From the NCBI RefSeq assembly GCF_016918545.1, contig NZ_JAFFQC010000001.1, forward strand, positions 166,263 to 230,262: a stretch of DNA of 64,000 bases, in the 5' to 3' direction. The notes under the pieces are model-generated. The model worked only from the letters and a program-made list of their open reading frames with translations, was not told where the DNA came from and ran no database searches. The first letter of the stretch is position 1; each line of letters opens with the position of its first letter. Origin of the DNA: Desulfobulbus alkaliphilus. Lineage in GTDB: Bacteria; Desulfobacterota; Desulfobulbia; Desulfobulbales; Desulfobulbaceae. The position numbers and the translations under genes were made by a program. Positions 23,578 to 31,477 of the stretch are shown here, one piece after another.

Positions 23578-25338
23578 TCAAACGATCTCCGCCAGATATC
23601 TGGTCTGCGGAAAGAGCAGGTCGATGAACCGTTCCGCGGTGGGCTGTGGCTCGTGGTTGGCCAGCCCGGGCCGTTCGTTGGCCTCGATGATCACATACTC
23701 GGGCCGACCGATGTCCGGAGCAAGAAAATCAAAGCCCACCACGGGAATACGCAGGGCCACCGCCGCGGCCTCCGCCGCCTGATTGAGATCCGGGTGCACA
23801 TCGGCGGTGACATCATGAATGGTGCCGCCGGTATGGAGGTTGGCGGTTTTCCGCACCCGCAGCCCCCGGCCCGCCGGCAGGCGATCATCAAGAGCGAAGC
23901 CTTGCCGTTCGATGGTGCGGACGGTTTCCTCATCTACAGGGATAACGCTTTCCCCGTGGGTGGCTGCTGCCCGGCGCCGGCTCTGCCGTTCGATCAACTC
24001 GCGCACCGTCATGGTGCCGTTGCCCCGGATGCACGCCGGTTTGCGTACCGCCGCAGCCACCACCTTGTAATCGATGACAATGATGCGCAGATCCTCGCCC
24101 TGGACAAATTCCTCGAGAATCACCTTTTCACAGAATGTCGAGGCCTTGTCCACCGCTGCCAGCACCTCGTCGATCTGGTCGAGATCAACAAAGACGCCTG
24201 CCCCCTGCTCGCCGCGGGCCGGCTTGACCACCACCCGCTGATGGCGGTCGAGAAAGGCGTTGACCTGTTCGTTGGATTGGGCCACCGCCTGGGCTGGGAC
24301 CCGCATGCCGGCCTGTTCCAGGATTTTCCTGGTCACCACCTTGTCGTCGCAGCGGCTCATGGCGATGGCGGTGGTCAGTTCGCAGAGCGACTCCCGGCAG
24401 GCAATGCTTCTCCCGCCCAGGGACAGTTCAAAGTAGCCGTGTTCGGCATCGAGCACCTCGACCCCGATGCCCCGACGCCTGGCTTCACCGGTTATGATCC
24501 TGGCATAAATATTGAGTTCCTCTTCCGGGTCCGGACCGATGAACAGTGCTTCGTTGATGAGGTTCTTCTTTTTGATCGAGTACACCGGGACCTGCTCGAA
24601 ACCAAGCTTGTCATAGAGCGCGATGGCTTCCTTGTTGGTGTGCATCACCGAAAGATCCAGGAAACTGCGCCCTTTTTCCATGAAATACATGATCAGTTCG
24701 CGGACCAGGGCCTCACCGATACCGGGAATCTGACTTTGCTGATCCACGGCCAGGGCCCACAGACTCGACCCGTTATCCGGATCGCGGAAGGCCTGGTGAT
24801 GGTCCACGCCGGTGACCGCGCCGACAATGGCCCCGGAATCGGGATCCAGCGCCACCAGCACGATCAGCGCGGGATCCTCCAGGGTTTTGGTATAGAAGCC
24901 GTCATAGCAGGGCACCATGCCCCGGGCCAGATAAATCCGGTTTAAAGCCGCCGCATCGTCGCCGGCCCCCAGGGGCCGGACAAGCGGTCCGCCGGGTACG
25001 CCTGGCGGCAACCGGTAATTCTGGAAATCGAGCCGATAAGCCAGGGAGGGATCGAGAAAAAGTTCCTGCGGAGCGTAGGAGATCACCACATGGGGATCGC
25101 GCATGTAGATGGCGATATCCCGTCGGCCGCGCTGTTCACGGCGAATCATTCGTGCCAACTGCTCGGGGCTGGTAAAGGTCTGACCAAAAATCAACCGGCC
25201 CCAACCGCAGTCGACGCTCACTTCTTTTTCCATCCGGGTTGAGGTGTTTTTAAAGAGCGGCTTGCCCCAATGCTTGAGGGAAGCCATGCAGGAGGGGTCC
25301 ATGGGGTTGCCGCAATCACCTGTGTCGTTGCTCGTCAT
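23578..25338 (-). CDS. ngg: N-acetylglutaminylglutamine synthetase (GNAT + ATP-grasp fusion)
   Basis: This 586-residue protein has an N-terminal GNAT acetyltransferase domain (about residues 100-275, with ALAVDQQSQIPGIGEALVRE and LSVMHTNKEAIALYDKLGFE). A C-terminal ATP-grasp ligase domain follows (about 300-585, with VVVKPARGEQGAGVFVDLDQ, ILEEFVQGEDLRIIVID and VVGFDFLAPD). This is the known architecture of the N-acetylglutaminylglutamine synthetase, which acetylates glutamine and joins a second glutamine. The product is converted by the adjacent amidotransferase to the compatible solute NAGGN. It starts 9 bp after the amidotransferase stop. No signal peptide is present, so it is cytoplasmic. 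Confidence 0.9.
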   Translation of the reverse strand: MTSNDTGDCGNPMDPSCMASLKHWGKPLFKNTSTRMEKEVSVDCGWGRLIFGQTFTSPEQLARMIRREQRGRRDIAIYMRDPHVVISYAPQELFLDPSLAYRLDFQNYRLPPGVPGGPLVRPLGAGDDAAALNRIYLARGMVPCYDGFYTKTLEDPALIVLVALDPDSGAIVGAVTGVDHHQAFRDPDNGSSLWALAVDQQSQIPGIGEALVRELIMYFMEKGRSFLDLSVMHTNKEAIALYDKLGFEQVPVYSIKKKNLINEALFIGPDPEEELNIYARIITGEARRRGIGVEVLDAEHGYFELSLGGRSIACRESLCELTTAIAMSRCDDKVVTRKILEQAGMRVPAQAVAQSNEQVNAFLDRHQRVVVKPARGEQGAGVFVDLDQIDEVLAAVDKASTFCEKVILEEFVQGEDLRIIVIDYKVVAAAVRKPACIRGNGTMTVRELIERQSRRRAAATHGESVIPVDEETVRTIERQGFALDDRLPAGRGLRVRKTANLHTGGTIHDVTADVHPDLNQAAEAAAVALRIPVVGFDFLAPDIGRPEYVIIEANERPGLANHEPQPTAERFIDLLFPQTRYLAEIV

Positions 25339-25347
25339 GTCGAATCC

Positions 25348-27120
25348 TCAGATATTGTGGGTCTGCAGCCACATTTCCAGAAGCGCCACCTGCCAGAGCT
25401 TGGAACCGCGCAACGGGGTGATGTGCGCATCCGGTTCCTCGAGCAGCAGGTCGACATAGTCCTTGTTGAATAAATTTCGCTGGCGGGCAGTCTCATTGGT
25501 CAAGGTTGCACGGACAAACTCAAGATACGGTCCCTGGATATATTTGAGGGCCGGAACCGGAAAATATCCCTTGGGCCGGTCAATCACCGCGTGGGGGATG
25601 ACCTGCCGGCCGGCCTCCTTGAGAATCCACTTGCCCCCTTCCCTGATCTTCAACTCCGCCGGGATACGCCCGGCCAGTTCCACCAGCTCATGGTCAAGAA
25701 AGGGCACCCGGGCCTCCAGACCCCAGGCCATGGTCATATTGTCCACCCGTTTGACCGGATCGTCGGCCAGCATGATGGTGGTGTCCAGGCGCAGGGCCTT
25801 GTCAATGGCCAGCGGTGCGCCGGGATGCTCGAAACAGGCGGCCACGAACTCGCGGCTGTAATCCGCGCCGAAAAAGTCGGGATGCACCACCCGGCTGTAC
25901 TCCTCCTGATCGCGGTCAAAAAAGACCCGGCAGTAATCGGCCACCGGATCGGTACTCTCGGCCAGAGGCGGATACCAGTGATACCCGGCAAACACCTCGT
26001 CCGCCCCCTGACCGCTCTGCACCACCTTGACATGCTTGCTGACCTCCTGGGAGAGGAGGAAAAAGCCGACATTATCATAACTGACCATGGGCTCGGACAT
26101 GGCGGCAAAGGTCTGGGGCAGGGTCTCGATCAAGCGGGCCGAGGGGACAAAAATTTTATGGTGCCGGGTCCCGTAGTGCTCGGCAATGAGGTCCGAGTAC
26201 TGAAACTCATCCCCTTTCTCGCCGCCGGCCTCTTCAAAGCCGACGGAAAAGGTGTTGAGGCCCCGCTGCCCTTCCTCGGCCAGCAGACCGACCAGCAGAC
26301 TGGAATCCAGCCCACCCGAGAGCAGCACCCCCACCGGTACATCGGCAACCATGCGCCGACGCACCGCTGTTTTCAGGGTCCCCAGGACCTGATCCCGCCA
26401 GACCTCCGCGGGGATCGCCCGGTCCTCCTCATTCTGTTCCACCGCCATCCGCCAATAGATATGGTCCTGGAAAGAACCACCAGCCTCATAGATGCGCATG
26501 GTGGCCGGCGGCAATTTGCGAATCCCCCGGAGCATGGTATGGGGTGGCGGCACCACGGCATGCCAGTGCAGGTAGTGGTGCAGGGCCACGGGGTCGATGC
26601 TGGTATCCACATCACCCGTGGCCAGAAGCGCCGGCAGGCTGGAGGCAAAGCGCAGCCCATCGGGTTTTTCGCAGAGATAAAGCGGCTTGATGCCGAGCCG
26701 ATCCCGGGCCAGGATGAGCCGGCCGCTGTCGCGTTCAAAGAGGGCAAAGGCAAACATGCCATTGAAGCGCTGGACGCAATCCGGCCCCCAGGCGTGCCAG
26801 GCCTTGAGGATGACCTCGGTATCACCGTGGGAAAAAAACCGGTATCCCATCCCCTTGAGCATGGCCCGTAATTCAGGATAATTATAGATGCAGCCATTAA
26901 AGACAATGGCCAGACCCAGTTCGGAATCGATCATGGGCTGTTGCGCCCGCTCACTGAGGTCAATGATTTTCAGGCGTCGATGCCCCAGGGCAACGGGCCC
27001 CTGCATATAACTCCCCACCGCATCGGGACCTCGAGGAATCATTTGTGCCATCATTTTCTGGACAACGGTCAGGGACGCGGGAACTCTCTTAAAAGAAATA
27101 TCACCACATATACCACACAT
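25348..27120 (-). CDS. asnO: N-acetylglutaminylglutamine amidotransferase (AsnB-like)
   Basis: This 590-residue protein is an asparagine-synthetase-type class II amidotransferase. The start is fixed at 27120 because MCGICGDISF places the catalytic Cys at position 2 after Met removal. The glutaminase half contains RGPDAVGSY, GHRRLKIIDLS and NGCIYNYPELR. The synthetase half has the ATP-binding PP-loop VGVLLSGGLDSSLLVGLLAE near residue 265 and VQSGQGADEVFAGYHWYP near 370. The next genes are ngg and the M42 peptidase, so this enzyme amidates N-acetylglutaminylglutamine to give the osmoprotectant NAGGN. It is the first gene of the operon. Confidence 0.92.
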   Translation of the reverse strand: MCGICGDISFKRVPASLTVVQKMMAQMIPRGPDAVGSYMQGPVALGHRRLKIIDLSERAQQPMIDSELGLAIVFNGCIYNYPELRAMLKGMGYRFFSHGDTEVILKAWHAWGPDCVQRFNGMFAFALFERDSGRLILARDRLGIKPLYLCEKPDGLRFASSLPALLATGDVDTSIDPVALHHYLHWHAVVPPPHTMLRGIRKLPPATMRIYEAGGSFQDHIYWRMAVEQNEEDRAIPAEVWRDQVLGTLKTAVRRRMVADVPVGVLLSGGLDSSLLVGLLAEEGQRGLNTFSVGFEEAGGEKGDEFQYSDLIAEHYGTRHHKIFVPSARLIETLPQTFAAMSEPMVSYDNVGFFLLSQEVSKHVKVVQSGQGADEVFAGYHWYPPLAESTDPVADYCRVFFDRDQEEYSRVVHPDFFGADYSREFVAACFEHPGAPLAIDKALRLDTTIMLADDPVKRVDNMTMAWGLEARVPFLDHELVELAGRIPAELKIREGGKWILKEAGRQVIPHAVIDRPKGYFPVPALKYIQGPYLEFVRATLTNETARQRNLFNKDYVDLLLEEPDAHITPLRGSKLWQVALLEMWLQTHNI

Positions 27121-27780
27121 GTGTCTGGGCCCTCCGGTATTGAAATCAACGAGAACAGGATCAGGATCCACCTGCATGCAGACGAGGCGCCGTGTTGATG
27201 GGGGATAAACGGCCAAGCGCGCCGGCGAATGGAACCAAGGCATGGGAGGTACTCTTCCGCGGGGTCCATTGGCCAGCGCAACAAAGAGTCAGGGAAGAGA
27301 GCCGTTTCTGAACAGGAACTGCGTCAACAATCGCAGCTGCTGCCGGTCGTGCCGACGCGACGGTCTGTTTTGACGGGTTGGCAGGATGAAGACGATCATG
27401 TCAGGGGGCGTCGGCTGACCAACCTGCCTTGACCAGGTGATCCGCCGGGAAGGCAGGCAATGTTGCGACAGCAAGACAGCTGCGGCTGTGTCGGCAGCAG
27501 TATGTCAACGGATATGATCAGTTCACTGCATTTTATATGCAATTTTAAATATTCATGCATTAAATATATATGAATTAAATGTATATATAACATATTGATG
27601 GGATTTGTCAATATTACGCTTGAAACGGACAAAAAATGACCATCTTTATTTCAAATGCGGCAAGGGCTTGTGCTGATCCAGGACGGTTGACGTGTTAAAA
27701 TAGTGGTGCTGCTTGGCGGGTGAGCTATTCGCAAAGCATTTTCTCGGGTACGATGAGGACGACGAAAGTGACTTGTTCCG
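27121..27780. other. Gene-free leader and AT-rich region upstream of the NAGGN operon
   Basis: No gene is supported here. The stretch 27530-27620 is markedly AT-rich, with runs such as CATGCATTAAATATATATG and GTATATATAACATATTG, in contrast to its GC-rich surroundings. It is the most likely region for the promoter of the leftward NAGGN operon, although no single -35/-10 pair stands out. The GC-rich stretch 27244-27470 shows nothing recognised. Confidence 0.4.
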
Positions 27781-27989
27781 CGTGGGCAAACGATACGACC
27801 GTTTGCCCACCCTACGGAGCATCGGTGTTGATTGCTGTTTGGTCAATAATATCGTGGGCTTTGTAGGGTGGGTAGGCGTCTGTTTGCCTGCCCACGCCGA
27901 TAAATTCTACGACCTTTTGCCCAACCAACCACGGCATCGGTGTCGATTGACGAGTTCGGCAAGGATGGGCACGGCAGTTTCGTGCCCAC
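27781..27989. repeat. REP-like hairpins upstream of RAYT-2 (three copies)
   Basis: Three imperfect palindromes occur at 27781-27815 (GTGGGCAAACG paired with CGTTTGCCCAC), 27862-27896 (GTGGGTAGGC paired with GCCTGCCCAC) and 27965-27989 (TGGGCACG paired with CGTGCCCA). Two also carry the flanking CCCTAC or GTAGGG. They share the GTGGGCA core and so form one REP family next to a RAYT gene. Confidence 0.72.
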
Positions 27990-28022
27990 GCAGATTTTCA
28001 TACACCAAAGAGGATCGAATGT

Positions 28023-28571
28023 ATGGCACGATATCGCCGCTCCAGCATCGCCGGAGGGACGTATTTTTTTACCGTGGTCACCTATCGTCGTCGATTCCTG
28101 TTTGACCACGCAAAGAGCAGACAAATTTTACGGGAAATTGTTCAGGAGGTGCGGGCAAAGCACCCATTCACCATTGATGCCTGGGTTATGCTCCCCGACC
28201 ACATGCATTGCCTCTGGACATTGCCCGAAGATTGTGCCGATTTTTCCCTGCGCTGGAACCTGATCAAGGCCGGTTTTTCCAGACGGGCCAAATCATTTTT
28301 TCATGTCGATGTCTGGATGAATGCATCAAAACGGAAGCATAGAGAATCGACCATATGGCAACGACGATTCTGGGAACACAGGATCAGAAATGAGAGGGAA
28401 TTCCGAATATATGTAGATTACACCCATTACAACCCCGTCAAGCATGGGTGGGTTGACAAGGTTGTGGATTGGCCTTTTTCAACATTTCACCGGTATGCGA
28501 AGGCCGGTATGTATCCCCAAGGGTGGGGTGACCATGCGATGGATATTGACCTTCCTGGAGTAAGGACATGA
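28023..28571 (+). CDS. REP-associated tyrosine transposase (RAYT-2)
   Basis: This 182-residue protein belongs to a different RAYT subgroup from RAYT-1. It starts MARYRRSSIAGGTYFFTVVT and has the metal-binding DHMHCLW motif near residue 60. VDYTHYNPVKHGWV near residue 138 gives the catalytic Tyr region and the HYNPVKHG block diagnostic of this subgroup. It acts on short palindromic REP sequences in single-stranded DNA. Three REP-like hairpins lie upstream and two downstream, which is the expected arrangement. It appears intact. Confidence 0.88.
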   Translation: MARYRRSSIAGGTYFFTVVTYRRRFLFDHAKSRQILREIVQEVRAKHPFTIDAWVMLPDHMHCLWTLPEDCADFSLRWNLIKAGFSRRAKSFFHVDVWMNASKRKHRESTIWQRRFWEHRIRNEREFRIYVDYTHYNPVKHGWVDKVVDWPFSTFHRYAKAGMYPQGWGDHAMDIDLPGVRT

Positions 28572-28598
28572 GGATTTTGTGACACCGGCAAACAGCCG

Positions 28599-28778
28599 CG
28601 TGGGCAGACGATACGGCCGTTTGTCCACCCGGTTGACAGAAGAGATTGATGTGCAGAAAACATAGGTGCTGGTTGTCGGGGGAGCGATTCCCGAATTAGT
28701 TTATTCGAGTAAGACAACGACAACAACAGCAACAACGTAAGGCACCGCGTGGGCACGATACTGCTGTGCCCACCCTAC
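28599..28778. repeat. REP-like hairpins downstream of RAYT-2 (two copies)
   Basis: Palindromes at 28599-28630 (CGTGGGCAGACG...CCGTTTGTCCACC) and 28747-28778 (GCGTGGGCACGATACTGC followed by TGTGCCCACCCTAC) belong to the same family as the copies upstream of RAYT-2. The rest of the gap before rtcA (28572-28836) holds nothing else recognised. Confidence 0.68.
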
Positions 28779-28836
28779 CGCTCTAATCGCGTATAAACAA
28801 AGGGTTAACAGATAATGTGCACTGGAGATGATGGTT

Positions 28837-29880
28837 ATGAAGCCAATGAGCATCGATGGCAGTTATGGTGAGGGGGGCGGGCAACTTACCCGTCTGACGC
28901 TGGCATTAGCCGCCCTCACCGGCAGATCCGTCCATCTCTCGCGCATCCGGGCAGGGAGGGCCCGGCCCGGGCTGCGGGCACAGCATCTTGCCGCGGCACG
29001 GGCGGTGGCAGCCCTGTGCGGGGGTGAACTGCAAGGCGACAGGGTTGACAGTTGCGAACTGTATTTTCGCCCCGGCCGGATTGCGGCCGGGGATTTCCGG
29101 TTCGAAGTGGGAACGGCGGGCAGCATCACCCTGGTTCTCCAGGCGGTCCTGCCGGTGGCCCTGCGGGCCGGTAAACCTTGCCGGCTCACCATCACCGGCG
29201 GCACCGATGTGCCCATGGCACCACCCCTGGATTATCTCCGCCTGGTGTTTCTGCCCTTGCTGGAGCAGATGGGCGTCAAGGTCGAGATCGAATGTATCCG
29301 CCGCGGGTATTATCCACGGGGCGGCGGCGAGGTACGGTTTGGTCTTGATCACTGCCCAGACCTTAAGCCGCTGCAGCGTTTCGAAGCAGGCACCCTGCAC
29401 ACCATTGCAGGAACGGCCCACGTCGCCCACCTGCCCGGTCATATTGCCGAACGAATGGCCCAGGCGGCCCGGGAAACGTTGGCTGAAAATCAGCCGATGC
29501 AAATTGCTGCCCATGTCCTGGACGGTACCCTGGCTTCCGGCCCGGGCGGTGCGATCGTTCTGGCCGCCCGGACAACCACCAGCATCCTGGGTGCGGCCGC
29601 GGTGGCTCGGAAAGGGGTTCCCGCTGAGCAAATCGGCAGCGAGGCCGGTCACGCCCTGTGGATGGAACTGGACTGCGGGGCAGCGGTGGATGTGCATGCC
29701 GCGGACCAGTTACTCATCTATCTGGCTATGGCAAAGGGCCGATCACAACTCTTCGTGCGCGGGGTGAGTCAACACGCTCAGACAGCGATGTGGATTATCG
29801 AGAAATTTCTGCCGGTCCGGTTCACGGTGCAACCGTGGCAGGGGCTGTATCGGATTGATGTTGCCCAGATCGATGGGTAA
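28837..29880 (+). CDS. rtcA: RNA 3'-terminal phosphate cyclase RtcA
   Basis: This protein of about 347 residues converts RNA 3'-phosphate ends to 2',3'-cyclic phosphates using ATP. It begins MKPMSIDGSYGEGGGQLTRL, the family N-terminal signature, and contains RAGRARPGLRAQHLAAARAV near residue 40 and GSITLVLQAVLPVALRAGKP near 95. The catalytic His is in the C-terminal part, probably in FVRGVSQHAQTAMWI. GGAG lies 9 bp before the ATG at 28837; ATGs at 28828 and 28831 in the same frame are too close to it. RtcB, the usual ligase partner, is not in the window. The gene is probably monocistronic. Confidence 0.92.
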   Translation: MKPMSIDGSYGEGGGQLTRLTLALAALTGRSVHLSRIRAGRARPGLRAQHLAAARAVAALCGGELQGDRVDSCELYFRPGRIAAGDFRFEVGTAGSITLVLQAVLPVALRAGKPCRLTITGGTDVPMAPPLDYLRLVFLPLLEQMGVKVEIECIRRGYYPRGGGEVRFGLDHCPDLKPLQRFEAGTLHTIAGTAHVAHLPGHIAERMAQAARETLAENQPMQIAAHVLDGTLASGPGGAIVLAARTTTSILGAAAVARKGVPAEQIGSEAGHALWMELDCGAAVDVHAADQLLIYLAMAKGRSQLFVRGVSQHAQTAMWIIEKFLPVRFTVQPWQGLYRIDVAQIDG

Positions 29881-29971
29881 ACAGCAGGTAAAGATGACAG
29901 AGAGGACGAAGGATAATAATACCGCGGCGAGGTATGTCTAGTTGCCGGACCGATATGCACACTATCCAACC

Positions 29972-30000
29972 TTGACAATATGTATTGAATATGCATAAAT
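29972..30000 (+). promoter_or_regulatory. Predicted promoter of brnTA
   Basis: TTGACA at 29972-29977 is followed after 17 bp by ATAAAT at 29995-30000, and the brnT start lies at 30007. The spacer (ATATGTATTGAATATGCAT) contains imperfect ATATGYAT half-sites that BrnA could bind for autoregulation. Confidence 0.55.
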
Positions 30001-30006
30001 TAACAC

Positions 30007-30274
30007 ATGGATATTGAATTTGACCCTGGAAAATCGAGGGAAAACTTACGAAAACATCGTGTCAATCTTGCTGACGCTGAACAAGTGCTCCATGATCCGA
30101 TGGCATTGACAATCGAAGATCCGGAAAGCAAAGGGGGAGCAACGCTTCATAACTTTGGGGATGGACGCAACAGGGATCCTTCTCATGGTTGTGTATACTT
30201 TTCGGGGAGAAAATATTCGTCTTATCTCGGCGCGTAAGGCAAGTAAGGCAGAAATGGAGATGTATTATGCGTAA
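30007..30274 (+). pseudogene. brnT: BrnT-family toxin with a frameshift
   Basis: BrnT is a RelE-fold ribonuclease toxin. The gene starts MDIEFDPGKSRENLRKHRVN and stays in frame through DPMALTIEDPESKG. At the run of five G at 30133-30137 the homologous reading moves to another frame, which continues EQRFITLGMDATGILLMVVY, then TFRGENIRLISARKASKAEM and ends at TAA 30272-30274, overlapping the brnA start by 8 bp. Removing one G restores a full-length protein of about 88 residues. It is therefore an inactivated toxin, a slippage-dependent gene or a sequencing error. The N-terminal frame alone yields only a truncated product. Confidence 0.8.
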
Positions 30275-30530
30275 AGAATATGATTTCAGTCAAGCAAAGC
30301 GGGGATCGGTTCTGCCTGCATCTGGAAAAACTCGAATCACCATCATGCTTGATGATGATATCCTGGAGTTCTTCCGAGCCAAAGCAGCCACAGCCGGGGC
30401 CGGTTATCAAACGCTGATCAACAGTGCTCTACGGGAAGCTGTCGTCAAAGAGAACAAGAGTACACAGGGAGAACCGTTGACTGTGGAAACGTTGCGTCAG
30501 ATATTACGCGAAGAATTACATTCGATTTAA
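30267..30530 (+). CDS. brnA: BrnA-family antitoxin
   Basis: This 87-residue protein begins MRKEYDFSQAKRGSVLPASG. TRITIMLDDDILEFFRAKAA is the BrnA ribbon-helix-helix DNA-binding region, and AGYQTLINSALREAVVKEN is the second helix. BrnA binds BrnT and represses the shared promoter. Its start overlaps the restored brnT frame by 8 bp, the usual toxin-first order. The C-terminal tail (LTVETLRQILREELHSI) is somewhat longer than average. With brnT frameshifted, the antitoxin may be a relic or still act as a regulator. Confidence 0.85.
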   Translation: MRKEYDFSQAKRGSVLPASGKTRITIMLDDDILEFFRAKAATAGAGYQTLINSALREAVVKENKSTQGEPLTVETLRQILREELHSI

Positions 30531-30642
30531 CAACACTTGGGAACAGATTGCGGTTCCTGTTCAGTAAATCAGGTCAATGGGGCAAGCTCCTGACAGTCAG
30601 GACGGTTTTTTGGGACTGAGCGCCTTGCCCAAGGCTTAAGAA

Positions 30643-30686
30643 AAGACCTGGGGGCAGAGTTGAACAATCAGACCTCCCAGGTCTTA
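30643..30686. terminator. Hairpin after the c-type cytochrome gene
   Basis: AAGACCTGGG at 30643-30652 pairs exactly with CCCAGGTCTT at 30677-30686. It lies just after the leftward stop of the cytochrome gene at 30700 and also downstream of brnA, so it may act on both convergent transcripts. The loop is long (24 bases). Confidence 0.5.
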
Positions 30687-30699
30687 AGGTGTGCAGCCA

Positions 30700-31158
30700 T
30701 TACTCGTGCATTTTGAACTGTGCCAGGTCCTCCTCGGTCAACTCATGGGATCGCTTCAGGGTCCAGTGGCCGACCCATTGCTTGAACACAGCCAGATTTT
30801 CCTGACGTTCTTCATCGGTTGCGCCCAGGTACATGAACATGTTGCCCGGGGAGCCGTCCTGGGTATTGGTGCCGTCATCGAGGCGCCGCATCAACGCGCC
30901 GGCATCATCACCGCTCACGAATTCCTTGACCATCTCTAAGGTGGTCATGCGCGGCCCCTGGGAAAGGGCCTCATACTTTTCTTTGTCGGCATCAAATGCT
31001 TCCAGCAGCGGAGCATGCTCCCCGTGACAGGCAAAACAGTGCTGTTCCATCAAAGGTCTGATATCATTCTGGAATGTGACTCCTCCTCCATGGGAAGCGG
31101 CATAGGCCAGGGAGACACCAAAACAGAGCGCACCTAGTGCCAATAAAGTTTTTTTCAT
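30700..31158 (-). CDS. Exported monohaem c-type cytochrome
   Basis: This 152-residue protein has a signal peptide (LLALGALCFGVSLAYA) and one haem motif, CFACH, near residue 41, within VTFQNDIRPLMEQHCFACHG. The rest, LEAFDADKEKYEALSQGPRM then FVSGDDAGALMRRLDDGTN, resembles small periplasmic cytochromes found in sulfur- and sulfate-metabolising Desulfobacterota. It is not a standard cytochrome c553. The axial Met may be one of several in the C-terminal half. It is followed after a MITE-like element by a multihaem cytochrome gene on the same strand. Confidence 0.8.
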   Translation of the reverse strand: MKKTLLALGALCFGVSLAYAASHGGGVTFQNDIRPLMEQHCFACHGEHAPLLEAFDADKEKYEALSQGPRMTTLEMVKEFVSGDDAGALMRRLDDGTNTQDGSPGNMFMYLGATDEERQENLAVFKQWVGHWTLKRSHELTEEDLAQFKMHE

Positions 31159-31212
31159 CGAATGACCTCCTTTGTTTGATTACTTAAAATACGTCCGCAA
31201 CAGCAGCAAGAA

Positions 31213-31430
31213 CCTGAATCCGTGGCGGCTGGACTCATATTTTTAATACATCTTACTGTAATAATGTTATAATTGTAACGGGACCCTTGGCGATAACTTT
31301 AACCAGCCGCCCTTCGGGACATCCGTTTGCGCGCCATCTTCATTGCCCGTAACCGTCCGATAAAGTCTACTTTAATCGAACGGTCACGAACAATAAAGCT
31401 GACGCACGGACGAAAGCTCACGGATCCAGG
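31213..31430 (+). mobile_element. MITE-like repeat R2, full-length copy (218 bp)
   Basis: It starts CCTGAATCCGTGGCGG and ends GCTCACGGATCCAGG. It is exactly as long as the copy at 17550 and nearly identical in its right half, including GCCATCTTCATTGCCCGTAA and the palindrome around AAAGTCTACTTT. TATAAT is at about 31268-31273. It lies between the monohaem and multihaem cytochrome genes; nothing else is recognised in this gap. Confidence 0.82.
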
Positions 31431-31477
31431 AAGAAATTTTGCCCGTGTCGAGACGCTTGCACCGCATCAGTTGATGG

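Noticed and set aside
22879..24945. 688-codon open frame on the plus strand
   Set aside because: It is the antisense shadow of the M42 peptidase and ngg genes; the protein has no recognisable domain and the minus-strand genes are clear.
27781..28778. Possible CRISPR array
   Set aside because: The repeats are unevenly spaced hairpins flanking a RAYT gene, with variable sequence and no uniform spacers or cas genes.
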